Source: Fervidicoccus fontis Kam940 (GTDB lineage Archaea; Thermoproteota; Thermoprotei_A; Sulfolobales; Fervidicoccaceae). From it: a stretch of 64,000 bases of DNA. Location: positions 310,001-374,000 of the forward strand of contig NC_017461.1 of assembly GCF_000258425.1 (NCBI RefSeq), written 5' to 3'. Positions within the stretch are counted from its first letter, which is position 1. Each line of letters starts with the position of its first letter. Below, one piece after another: positions 53,179 to 61,375 of the stretch. The position numbers and the translations under genes are program-made. The notes under the pieces were generated by a model. That model was given only the letters and a program-made list of their open reading frames with translations. It was not told the DNA's origin and searched no databases.

Positions 53179-54654
53179 GCTTTAGACAAGCTAAATGGAA
53201 TGAACCTATAGCTTTTGATATTGAACATCAAAATAGGTCTTCCCTTGAATTTGAAGTCGATGAAAAACTCGAATTACCAAGTGAGCTAAAAAAGAAAAGA
53301 GCTAAAAATTCCTGGAATGAGTGAAATAGAGGTAGTAAGGCATTATACAAGGTTCACAGAAGAATCTTACGGCGTAGATAATGGTCCTGTTCCTCTTGGA
53401 TCCTGCACGATGAAGTACAATCCTAGAATTGCAACGAATTATGTAAATAGCGAATATTTAGCAAACATTCACCCATCTCTATTAAAGTTTGAAACAGCAC
53501 AAAACATATTGAAATTAATGTATCAGCTTCAAGAATGGCTAAAAGAAATAACAGGAATGGATGCCTGCACTCTTCAGCCACCTGCAGGGGCTTCAGGAGA
53601 GCTCACTGGAGTCTTGATAATTAAAAAATACTTCCAAGAAAGAGGAGATACTCAAAGAGATGAGATGCTAATTCCAGACAGCGCCCACGGTTCAAATCCC
53701 GCAAGTAGTAGCATGGGTGGTTTTAAATCTGTAAGAATCCCAAGTGACGAACATGGGCTTGTCAATTTAGAAGCTCTAAGAGCTTCTGTAAGTAATAAAA
53801 CAGCAGGCCTGATGCTGACTAATCCAAACACTCTTGGTCTTTTTGAGAAGAATATTACAGAAGTAACAAAAATTCTTCATGAGAATGAAGCGATAGTTCA
53901 CTACGATGGTGCCAATCTGAATGGAATAATAGGAATTGCTAGGCCTGGAGATATGGGATTCGATATCGTACATTTAAATCTTCATAAAACATTTTCAGCT
54001 CCTCACGGAGGAGGAGGACCAGGCGCTGGAGCTGTATGCGTTAAAAAGTATCTAGAAGATTATTTGCCTGGATATATTGTTAGTAAAGACGACAATGGTA
54101 GGTATTTCCTCAAGAAAATGAGCAAGTCTATAGGAGATGTATACTCAACGTATGGAAACCTTCCGGGCATGATATATGCGTATATATTTATACTTTCCTA
54201 TGGAAGCGACATTTACAAAGTGGCGAAATATTCGACACTTAATACTAATTTTTTCATTTCTTTATTAAAAGGAGTAAAGGGAATAACGCTACCTTACGAT
54301 GAAAAAACTCCAAGGCTTCATGAAACTGTGCTAAGCTTCAAAAAGTTAGCTGAAGAGACTGGAGTGACGGTTGAAGATGTAGCCAAATACCTCCTTGATA
54401 ACGGCTTTTATGCACCAACGATTTACTTCCCATTAATAGTGGATGAAGCTTTTATGATAGAATTTACAGAAACCGAAAGCTATGAAAATATAGTAAAATA
54501 TGCTGAAGTTGTAAAGAAAGCCATTGAAATAGCGTATACAAATCCAAGTGAATTGAAGCAGGCACCAATTAATACAAGTGTAAGAAGGTTAGATGCAGTT
54601 AAGGCAAACCATCCATCAACTCTCAAGCCATCTGTAAAGTTTGGGAGGAAGTAA
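53175..54654 (+). pseudogene. gcvPB: Glycine decarboxylase P protein, subunit 2, with an apparent one-base frameshift
   Basis: PLP-binding subunit, with the lysine in HLNLHKTFSAPHGGGG and conserved QPPAGASGELTG. The ATG at 53175 overlaps the gcvPA stop and gives the expected N-terminus (SFRQAKWNEPIAFD), but this frame ends at about 53324. Removing one A from the A5 run at about 53306-53310 gives RAKIPGMSEIEVVRHYTR and joins the two frames. The stretch is 1480 bases, one more than 493 codons. Either a sequence error or a real break; the rest is intact and the system would fail without it, which favours an error. Confidence 0.85.
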
Positions 54655-54660
54655 AAAGGT

Positions 54661-55413
54661 TTGAACTATAAACCTAACAAATTTTTTTGGGAGAAAATCT
54701 ACAACTGGTTAAAATCTTTTATTGAGCTTTCTTTTTACTCAGATAACAATAGCGCTCTTCTGCTACGTTCGTTTTTGTTAGATTATCCGAGGATTTCGCT
54801 CGAGGAGATATATTCTTCGGTAGAAGGAAAAAAAGTTATAGTCATTGCGGGCTCGAAATGCTACGAGGATTATATAAATTGTAAAAACCCAAATGAAGCT
54901 ATTATTTTTGTAGCGGATAAAGGGATTAAATGCTTGTCAAGAAATGATATAAAACCGACCGCAATTATAACAGATTTAGATGGCATTAATGATAACATTT
55001 TATTTCACCCTAAATACAAAAATTCCTATTTTTTTATTCATGCACATGGCGATAATCAGGAATTAATAAAAAAATATTTACCTTCTATTATGAAGCAAAA
55101 AATTAAAATAATAGGTACTACACAAACTAAACCTTTTTATCCTTTATTCAATTTTGGGGGATTTACTGATGGTGATAGAACGGTTTTTACCGCATTATTT
55201 TTTAAAGCGAAAGAGATAGAAATCTATGGAATAGGTGAAGAATATTTCAATATCGATGTGTTCTATAATCTTAATAAATTGGATATAAAAGCAAAAAAGT
55301 TCCTTGCGGGCTACTTAATTATAAATTGGTTGAAGTGTAAGTGGAAATATAGAATAAGCATTCCGTATGAGAATGATGAAAAATGTCTGGAAATATATCC
55401 TTGGGAAGAGTAA
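54661..55413 (+). CDS. mptE: 6-Hydroxymethyl-7,8-dihydropterin pyrophosphokinase, MptE type
   Basis: Archaeal enzyme that activates hydroxymethyl-dihydropterin with pyrophosphate for tetrahydromethanopterin-like cofactors. DUF115/MptE marks are PTAIITDLDGIND, the IHAHGDNQELI loop, GTTQTKP and NFGGFTDGDRTVF. 250 residues. It follows gcvPB after 6 bases and overlaps the PTPS gene by 31. The TTG start lies close to AAAAAGG. Its place with mptA and gcvP fits one-carbon metabolism. Confidence 0.88.
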   Translation: MNYKPNKFFWEKIYNWLKSFIELSFYSDNNSALLLRSFLLDYPRISLEEIYSSVEGKKVIVIAGSKCYEDYINCKNPNEAIIFVADKGIKCLSRNDIKPTAIITDLDGINDNILFHPKYKNSYFFIHAHGDNQELIKKYLPSIMKQKIKIIGTTQTKPFYPLFNFGGFTDGDRTVFTALFFKAKEIEIYGIGEEYFNIDVFYNLNKLDIKAKKFLAGYLIINWLKCKWKYRISIPYENDEKCLEIYPWEE

Positions 55414-55832
55414 ATAAAATTCAAGTTGGCGTCGAGAATATTTCCTTTGATGCATCTCACTATACTAAAAGTTCTGATGGAAAATGCGAAAACCTTCACG
55501 GCCATACTTTTATTCTATCAGTAGAATATGAAGGAAATTTTAATCAGGAAAGCGGCATGGTCTTTGATTTTATAGAACTCAAAAAAATCATAAAAGATGT
55601 TATTAAAGATTATGATCATAAGCTAATTCTTCCAGCAAAAGATAAAGAGAATACTAGAATTGAAGGGGAATTTTCCTTATCTGTTAAGTACTTAGATTAT
55701 CCGGCAGCAACAACAGAATATATTGCCCTTTCTATTTTTCATGATATTGCCGAAAAGTTAAAAGGAAGAATTAAAATTAAGCTATATGAAGGAATGAATA
55801 ATTATGTAGTTATAGAGGGAGAAAGTGCTTGA
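55383..55832 (+). CDS. 6-Pyruvoyltetrahydropterin synthase family protein
   Basis: 149-residue zinc enzyme of the PTPS/QueD/PTPS-III family. Zinc ligands are H26 (DASHYT), H39 and H41 (C35-x3-HGH), and the DYDHKLI pair supplies the Asp-His relay. In archaea without FolB, such proteins can supply the aldolase step (PTPS-III) or make queuosine precursors. Location between mptE and mptA points to the pterin pathway. It overlaps mptE by 31 bases and mptA by 4. Confidence 0.85.
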   Translation: MSGNISLGRVNKIQVGVENISFDASHYTKSSDGKCENLHGHTFILSVEYEGNFNQESGMVFDFIELKKIIKDVIKDYDHKLILPAKDKENTRIEGEFSLSVKYLDYPAATTEYIALSIFHDIAEKLKGRIKIKLYEGMNNYVVIEGESA

Positions 55833-56656
55833 CGAAGTTCTCTCCTGACATTCATGAGAATCCACCCGAATATAAAATTGCAATTAATAAAGCAGGAATC
55901 GAAGGTTTAAAGAAAAAAATAAAAATTAAGATCGGAAACTCATGTAGCGAAAAACTGTGTACAATCAACTTATATATAGATCTTGACAAAGAATTAAGAG
56001 GGGTTCATCTATCAAGATTAGTAAATTCTTTAAATCAAGAGCTAAACAGTAATGAATGTTTTAAATTAAATGATCTTCTGGAAAAGACAGCTAAAAGAGT
56101 TTTAAACACGCATTTTTCTTCAAGCCGTTCAGAAATACATGTATCGTTTGAAGACATTATTGAAGATACGCGGTTTGTACTGCATGCGAGTTATGTAAGA
56201 GAAAAAAATGGTTCACAAGAAGGAAAAGTTTCTATTGAATTAAATGGAATCACGTCGTGTCCATGTGCAAAGGAAGTGTTTAAATTCTATGAAAACACGG
56301 AATATGAAAAAACTCCTACTCATATGCAGAGGGCTGAATTGCACATCACCTTAAATTCAAAATATAACCTAGATCTGTTGTACAATGAATACTTACTGAA
56401 GGCTATAAGTGTCGGAAAAAGCTCATTTTCCGACATTTTAAAAGAAACACTTAACAGAGATGAAGAATATGAATTCATAAAGAAAACTATTAATAATCCT
56501 ATGTTTGCAGAAGATGTGTGCAGAAAAGCTTATTTTTATCTTAAAAAGGAGCTACCAAGTGACATTGGGCTTAAGATTAAAGTCATTAGTTATGAGTCAA
56601 TACATCCATACAATGTAATAGCAGAGGTTAGTGACCTTGAAGAGCATAGGTATTGA
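55829..56656 (+). CDS. mptA: GTP cyclohydrolase MptA (FolE2 type)
   Basis: Opens GTP to 7,8-dihydroneopterin 2',3'-cyclic phosphate, first step of archaeal pterin synthesis. Family marks: RGVHLSRLVN near residue 58, the GITSCPCAKEVF Cys pair and the THMQRAELHI His-Gln-Arg segment. Metal ligands His60 and the Cys are present. 275 residues. It overlaps the PTPS gene by 4 bases and the DUF1464 gene by 26. Confidence 0.93.
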   Translation: MTKFSPDIHENPPEYKIAINKAGIEGLKKKIKIKIGNSCSEKLCTINLYIDLDKELRGVHLSRLVNSLNQELNSNECFKLNDLLEKTAKRVLNTHFSSSRSEIHVSFEDIIEDTRFVLHASYVREKNGSQEGKVSIELNGITSCPCAKEVFKFYENTEYEKTPTHMQRAELHITLNSKYNLDLLYNEYLLKAISVGKSSFSDILKETLNRDEEYEFIKKTINNPMFAEDVCRKAYFYLKKELPSDIGLKIKVISYESIHPYNVIAEVSDLEEHRY

Positions 56657-57767
56657 TCCTGGAACAAAAAGCTTTGACATAGTAGTTATGGATGAAGAAA
56701 AAATAATCGAAGAGAAAAGCATTCCCACAGAAATCATCGCATCAAATCCTGATATTCTAATAGATGAAATTTTAAAAATAAAAGATTTTGACGTTATAAT
56801 TGCCCCCTCAGGGTATGGATCTCCATTTGTATGTAACGAAAATATAAAAGATATAAGGTTATTTGCATCCGAAATCCTTCTTCTTTCTAAATATAAAGAA
56901 TTATTGAATTTAAAAGATGAGGGAAGTATGGTCTATAAGGCTCTTTACAAGACTTCAGTAAAGCTTTGGAAGAATAAAATAAATGCATGTTATATCCCAT
57001 CGGTAAAACTTTTAAATAGCGTTGAATTAAAATTTAAGATTAATACAATTGATTGCGGAACTGCTGATAAGCTAGCTTCAGCTTTTTATGTTATTAACTA
57101 CCTTCGTGATCGAGAAAGCTTCGATATAGATAAAATTAACTTCACTATGCTAGAAATAGGGTATGGGTATAATGCTTTAATTAAAGTAAGGCGTGGAAGA
57201 ATAGTTGGTGGCATAGGAGGCACTAAGTTAGGAATTGGTCACTTAACTATAGGTCCGATTGATGCTGAAATAACTGCATATAAAAGGCGGTGGAAAAGAA
57301 ATGATATATTTTATGGAGGTCTAAAAGATTATTGTAAAACTTCTTCTCTTGATGATGCTTTGAAATCAACTGAACCTATTTGTAGGGCTGCTGTTGAGCA
57401 AATGTTTGATTCTATTTTTGAGAAAATTTTAATATTAAACGAAGATACTAAGGACATATTGATTGTAACTGGAAGATATTCTAGCTCAAACGAATTAAAA
57501 GAAAAATTGTCTAGTAATCTTTCGAAAAAATTCGAGCGTATCATATTCCATCCAAAATATTTTGAAAATTCTTTTGTAAAAGAATCTGCATTAGGTCAAG
57601 CAATGATAGGTCTCGGTTTTATGGGAAGCAAATACAAGGAAACTTTTGATGTTTTAGGTATAAAAGAAAGTAAAGGTACAGTTCTCGATTACATTATGCA
57701 TCCAAAAATCCTTGAGCTAAGAGAAAGACTTCTTCAAATTTATGAAAAAGCTTTAGTTAATAGATGA
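56631..57767 (+). CDS. DUF1464 / butyrate-kinase-like ASKHA-fold protein
   Basis: 378 residues. The N-terminus SIGIDPGTKSFDIVVMD is the phosphate loop of the actin/sugar-kinase fold, and INTIDCGTADKLASA, the EIGYGYNALIK loop and GRIVGGIGGTKLG are the later nucleotide contacts. This is the archaeal family DUF1464 (COG2441), predicted to be a butyrate kinase-like enzyme; real substrate unknown. It overlaps mptA by 26 bases and ends the pterin operon, but a pterin role is not known. Start GTG 56631 or TTG 56637. Confidence 0.78.
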   Translation: MTLKSIGIDPGTKSFDIVVMDEEKIIEEKSIPTEIIASNPDILIDEILKIKDFDVIIAPSGYGSPFVCNENIKDIRLFASEILLLSKYKELLNLKDEGSMVYKALYKTSVKLWKNKINACYIPSVKLLNSVELKFKINTIDCGTADKLASAFYVINYLRDRESFDIDKINFTMLEIGYGYNALIKVRRGRIVGGIGGTKLGIGHLTIGPIDAEITAYKRRWKRNDIFYGGLKDYCKTSSLDDALKSTEPICRAAVEQMFDSIFEKILILNEDTKDILIVTGRYSSSNELKEKLSSNLSKKFERIIFHPKYFENSFVKESALGQAMIGLGFMGSKYKETFDVLGIKESKGTVLDYIMHPKILELRERLLQIYEKALVNR

Positions 57768-57852
57768 TTTTGTTGTATTTTGAAGTTAATTATTAAAAGT
57801 TTATGAAAGCAATAGCTTAATATTAAAAAATAAATGTATATTTATGATAAAA

Positions 57853-57913
57853 AGCAATGATGACAGTCATGCCGAGTGAACGAAAGGATGTGCCTCTCCG
57901 GGGAAACTGAGCT
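57853..57913 (+). ncRNA. Candidate C/D-box sRNA
   Basis: 61 bases with the C box ATGATGA at 57857-57863 and the D box CTGA at 57907-57910, flanked by a short AGC/GCT terminal pair. A 12-base spacer separates the C box from a weak D' GTGA (57876), and AGGATGT at 57885 could be C'. Length and order fit archaeal 2'-O-methylation guides. The internal boxes are degenerate, so confidence is moderate. The target was not identified. The rest of the gap to 58113 is unassigned. Confidence 0.4.
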
Positions 57914-58113
57914 ATTTATTACAAACAAAAAGCCTCCTTTTCAAGGCTGGAATGAAGATTATAAGCTTTTCTATTCCTGCTTTTTATTACTGATAAAAAT
58001 TAAAACAGCGTATGCATTAAATGAGGCGTTGTCTTCAAGAACTTAACAAAGAATAGTCGGCCCAGATAAATCTTTAGAAAGGAGATCTTTGGTCTCTCTC
58101 ACTACCTAGCAGA

Positions 58114-58187
58114 TGAAGCATGCAATTGTAAATAATTGCGAAGAACCTCTCGCCCTTGAGGACGAAAATGAGTTCATTTATGCTTCA
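58114..58187. repeat. 74-base perfect four-way-junction sequence
   Basis: An outer 8-bp inverted repeat (TGAAGCAT at 58114-58121 with ATGCTTCA at 58180-58187) encloses three hairpins: 58122-58139 (6-bp stem), 58146-58161 (GC-rich 4-bp stem, loop with CGCCCTT) and 58166-58179 (5-bp stem). The second hairpin with its GAACC lead resembles tnpB right-end motifs, so it may be a small non-autonomous element; a structured RNA is the alternative. It lies about 135 bases from the end of cdvC. Confidence 0.45.
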
Positions 58188-58322
58188 ATATTATATTGCA
58201 AGTTGATATTTAACGATTGAAATTTTTATCTCATAAATTAAGTTCGTAAAAGATTGCTTTTTTGTGAAAAATAAAGATATAAAATTTGCAATATATAACA
58301 TGTGATAACCGGGTTATGTATC

Positions 58323-59453
58323 TTAAAGAGCTTTAAACTTTTCAAACCATGCATCATATCTCTTTACAAACAAAGGATCCACGCTAGGCTTTCTCTCCTT
58401 TAGTATATTGAGAAAATCTTCCATGGTTATCGACCTTGGCTCACCTTCTCCATTTTTCTGTTCAAAGAATTCTCTAATAACTAGCGTATGTGTAGCCTGA
58501 ATTATATCCCTTATATCACTTGCTGAATATCCTTCAGTTAATTGAGCGAGTCTATCCAAATCTACATCTGAAGATAAATTCAAACCTTTCGTATACAAAG
58601 CAAACAACTGTCTCCTTGATTCCAGATCTGGAAGAGGTATCAATATTCTTTTATTGAACCTTCTCACAAATGCCTCATCTAATTGCCACGGTTTATTTGT
58701 TGCACCGATTACATACACATGTATTTTTTTATCTTTATCTTGAATCCCATCCATTTCTTTGAGGAACTGATTTCTTACCCTTACTTCTCCTCCAACTTCT
58801 CCGCTAAACGTACCCAACAGTGCGTCTATTTCATCTATGAAGATTATTGCAGGACTACCTTCTTCGCTCTTTTGTCTTGCATATTTGAAAATTTTTGAGA
58901 CGTTTTTCTCAGCTTCTCCTAACCATTTGGACATTATACTCGCCGCATCAACATATAAGAAATACCCGTTGACTTCATTGGCAACAGCTGCCGCAAGCAT
59001 AGTCTTTCCGCACCCAGGAGGACCGAAGAGTAGTATACCTCTTGGCCATCCTAAGGGAAAGAGATCTGGTCTTTTCACCGGATATACTATAGCCTCAACA
59101 ATTGCCTGTTTGGCCTCTTTAAGGTCAGCAATATCACTAAACTTTACATTAGGCTTTTGAGTCAGAACGATATCATTTATAAAGCTATCTTTTTCGTTAG
59201 ATTTACTCGCAGTATTAGATTCTATTGCTTCGGTATTGCTTTGCAGTTGCTGGATCCTCTTTTCGTAGCTTTTAATCATTTCTAAATAAGTACTTATCAA
59301 AGGACTGTCAGGATACATTCTAACAATTTTTGTCAAAATTTCGATAGCCTTTCTATAATTGTTTATGGCCGTCTCATAATCTCCGTCTTTATCAGCTGCT
59401 ACTGCTGCTCTTGCATATCTAGTTGCCATTTCTTGTAAATAAGGGAAAGCCAT
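58323..59453 (-). CDS. cdvC: CdvC, Vps4-like AAA ATPase of cell division
   Basis: Disassembles ESCRT-III polymers during division. About 376 residues: an N-terminal MIT domain (ARAAVAADKDGDYETAINNY through KSYEKRIQQLQ, about 12-72), a linker, and an AAA domain with Walker A GPPGCGKT (144-151) and Walker B IIFIDEID (about 203-210). The MIT domain binds the MIM2-like motif of CdvB. The ATG at 59453 has AAGGTGA 8 bases upstream and is preferred to the GTG at 59465. Last gene of the cdvA-cdvB-cdvC unit. Confidence 0.95.
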   Translation of the reverse strand: MAFPYLQEMATRYARAAVAADKDGDYETAINNYRKAIEILTKIVRMYPDSPLISTYLEMIKSYEKRIQQLQSNTEAIESNTASKSNEKDSFINDIVLTQKPNVKFSDIADLKEAKQAIVEAIVYPVKRPDLFPLGWPRGILLFGPPGCGKTMLAAAVANEVNGYFLYVDAASIMSKWLGEAEKNVSKIFKYARQKSEEGSPAIIFIDEIDALLGTFSGEVGGEVRVRNQFLKEMDGIQDKDKKIHVYVIGATNKPWQLDEAFVRRFNKRILIPLPDLESRRQLFALYTKGLNLSSDVDLDRLAQLTEGYSASDIRDIIQATHTLVIREFFEQKNGEGEPRSITMEDFLNILKERKPSVDPLFVKRYDAWFEKFKAL

Positions 59454-59477
59454 AAGTACCTTCACCTTTAAAAAAAA

Positions 59478-60431
59478 TTATTTAGGATTATCTTTGATCT
59501 CTATCTTTCCTTTTTTCTTTAAATTATATAGAGCTTCGTATATCTTCTCCTTATCAATTCCGTAGTTTGTAGTTATTTCTTGAATATTCAGCTTTCCTCC
59601 TGTCTTTTTTATTTCATTTAGAATTATATTTTCCACAATTTCAATATTGTAGGAAGATGATGATGTTTGCGCCTCTAATTGGATTTTTTCTGTTTTATTT
59701 ACAATGCTTTTTTGCTGGTTAATTTCCCTCTGAGTTGACTGCTGAGTACTTAAATTTGTGATTTGTGTTGTCTGCTGGATTAGTTTCTTTGGCTCCGGTA
59801 GCATTTTTTCCACGTTGCTGTCAGCCAACTTCCAAGCTTCTTGAATTATTTTTTCCACATCTTCATTAATCATAAAAGTCTGGTTTGTATTGAACCCCCC
59901 CATTGAATTACTAGTGGAAATCATCATGTCAGTTATGTTTCTATTAATTTCATCTAAAGTTTCTCCTACTTTAGGGAATATAGCAGAGATTTCGTTTTTA
60001 ACTCCAGCGAGCATTTTAGAAACCGGACCGAGCGCTGCTTGAAAGTCTTTATAATCTCTTACAGTTTGAAGTCTTTGAATTACTCTTTCGAAGCTTATTT
60101 TAGTAAATAAGATCGCTTTTAAAAAGTTTCTCAACTCGTAAACTTCTTCTGCATACATTTTTGCTAAATTATGATATGTTCTTTTTTCATCTTCCTTTAT
60201 ATTCGGAGAATCATATTTTTTCAAGTTCTCTACGATTCTGTCCGTAAGCTCTTGTATCCTTTTTTTCGTTCTATATTCCAGTTCATCAAATTTTTCTCCT
60301 TCGTCCTTTAACCTTACTATTACATCCTGTATCATGTCTTCCCATGTATAGTTCTTTGGACTGCCGAAAATATTCTTTAGCCAGCCTAGCAGGCCTGCCT
60401 TTTTTTCATCCCTATCGATACTTAGACCCAT
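59478..60431 (-). CDS. cdvB: CdvB, ESCRT-III-like division protein
   Basis: Polymer-forming subunit of the crenarchaeal division ring. The helical ESCRT-III core spans about residues 30-200 (basic first helices, then acidic ones). MLPEPKKLIQ near 210-219 is a likely MIM2 site for CdvC. A flexible Gln/Ser-rich link leads to a C-terminal winged helix (about 262-315) that docks CdvA in Sulfolobus. The ATG follows GGTGG. It is placed between cdvA and cdvC, as in other Cdv organisms. Confidence 0.94.
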   Translation of the reverse strand: MGLSIDRDEKKAGLLGWLKNIFGSPKNYTWEDMIQDVIVRLKDEGEKFDELEYRTKKRIQELTDRIVENLKKYDSPNIKEDEKRTYHNLAKMYAEEVYELRNFLKAILFTKISFERVIQRLQTVRDYKDFQAALGPVSKMLAGVKNEISAIFPKVGETLDEINRNITDMMISTSNSMGGFNTNQTFMINEDVEKIIQEAWKLADSNVEKMLPEPKKLIQQTTQITNLSTQQSTQREINQQKSIVNKTEKIQLEAQTSSSSYNIEIVENIILNEIKKTGGKLNIQEITTNYGIDKEKIYEALYNLKKKGKIEIKDNPK

Positions 60432-60464
60432 AACCCGGTTACCACCTTTATTTTTTAGTATTTA

Positions 60465-61211
60465 TTACTGGGATGATACGGCAGGCACATTTGCATTATC
60501 AGATTGAGGAGCAGATTCGTGAAGCTCAACGACTATAGGTTGCTCTACTTGAGGAACTTGGGGAGTGACATTTTGAACTTCTTTAACTACGCTTTCAACA
60601 TCTAGGCTTGATGTTTCTAGCTTAACTATTAAATCCATTATCTTTTTTGCATCATTTTTCTCCTCAAGGTTTCTATCTTTATTTAATCTTAAGATATCTG
60701 CAGCTGGTTTATATCCCCTTTCACTGATTTCTCCAGCTATATAGCTCATTTTCAGCGCAGTTATAGCTTTTTCTATTTGAACGATTTGGTCTTCGAGCTC
60801 ATTTATCCTCTTCTTAATCATGTCTTTTGCTTCATTCGCATCTTTTTTTAGAGTATCAAGGTCTTTTGAAACGTTGGCTTTAAATTCCTCATATGATTGC
60901 CTTGTTATTTCTCCTTTTGCATATAACTCATCTAAAGCTTTTGCTCTTCTTCTCGCTCTTTCAAGCCTTTCAATAACTTTTAAAGCTGAATATTTCCATT
61001 CTGGAAGAAGAATAATATCATCTTTCTGGATCAATATTCTTTCGGCTGGAAGTGTTTTAAAATTTATATCTCCAAATAATATCTCTACGGCATTAACATT
61101 CCCATCCACATTACTATAAATACTTGCGAGAGACCCTACAACCCTCTGATATGGATCTTTTACTTTCTGTCCGACATATTTATCCAACATGTCTACAGTA
61201 TATATGACCAT
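60465..61211 (-). CDS. cdvA: CdvA, membrane-recruiting division protein
   Basis: First gene of the cdv unit. About 248 residues: an N-terminal PRC-like beta-barrel (about 1-75, DPYQRVVGSLASI), a long coiled coil (about 80-160, KVIERLERARRRAKA and onward) and a C-terminal helical part ending in a Val/Pro/Ser-rich tail that should bind the CdvB winged helix. CdvA forms filaments at the membrane and recruits CdvB. The ATG at 61211 is preferred to 61217 by the GGTGG distance. Confidence 0.93.
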   Translation of the reverse strand: MVIYTVDMLDKYVGQKVKDPYQRVVGSLASIYSNVDGNVNAVEILFGDINFKTLPAERILIQKDDIILLPEWKYSALKVIERLERARRRAKALDELYAKGEITRQSYEEFKANVSKDLDTLKKDANEAKDMIKKRINELEDQIVQIEKAITALKMSYIAGEISERGYKPAADILRLNKDRNLEEKNDAKKIMDLIVKLETSSLDVESVVKEVQNVTPQVPQVEQPIVVELHESAPQSDNANVPAVSSQ

Positions 61212-61375
61212 TTTCATACTCCACCTGCTTCTTTCTAAAATATTATACTAATATCATAGCATTTAAAAGCAAAAAGACAATGAATTTCAGATCGAGAAAA
61301 TTTAGCTTCAAATTCAACAAAATTAAACATCATTTCATGAGATCTATGTAATACTAACTTGCTTTAGCGAAAAAA

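Noticed and set aside
53685-53710. A T-arm-like string (GGTTCAAATCCCGC) that might have been a tRNA 3' half
   Set aside because: It lies in the middle of gcvPB and encodes a conserved HGSNPAS segment; no acceptor or anticodon stem surrounds it.
58143-58172. A further separate tnpB right end (GAACCTCTCGCCCTT)
   Set aside because: Resemblance is short, and the bases are better explained as part of the 74-base junction; kept only as a hint of origin there.
58114-58187. Four-way junction read as a tRNA or tRNA-like molecule
   Set aside because: No conserved D-loop G18-G19, no T-loop TTCRA and no 7-base anticodon loop with T33; only the number of arms and the length resemble a tRNA.
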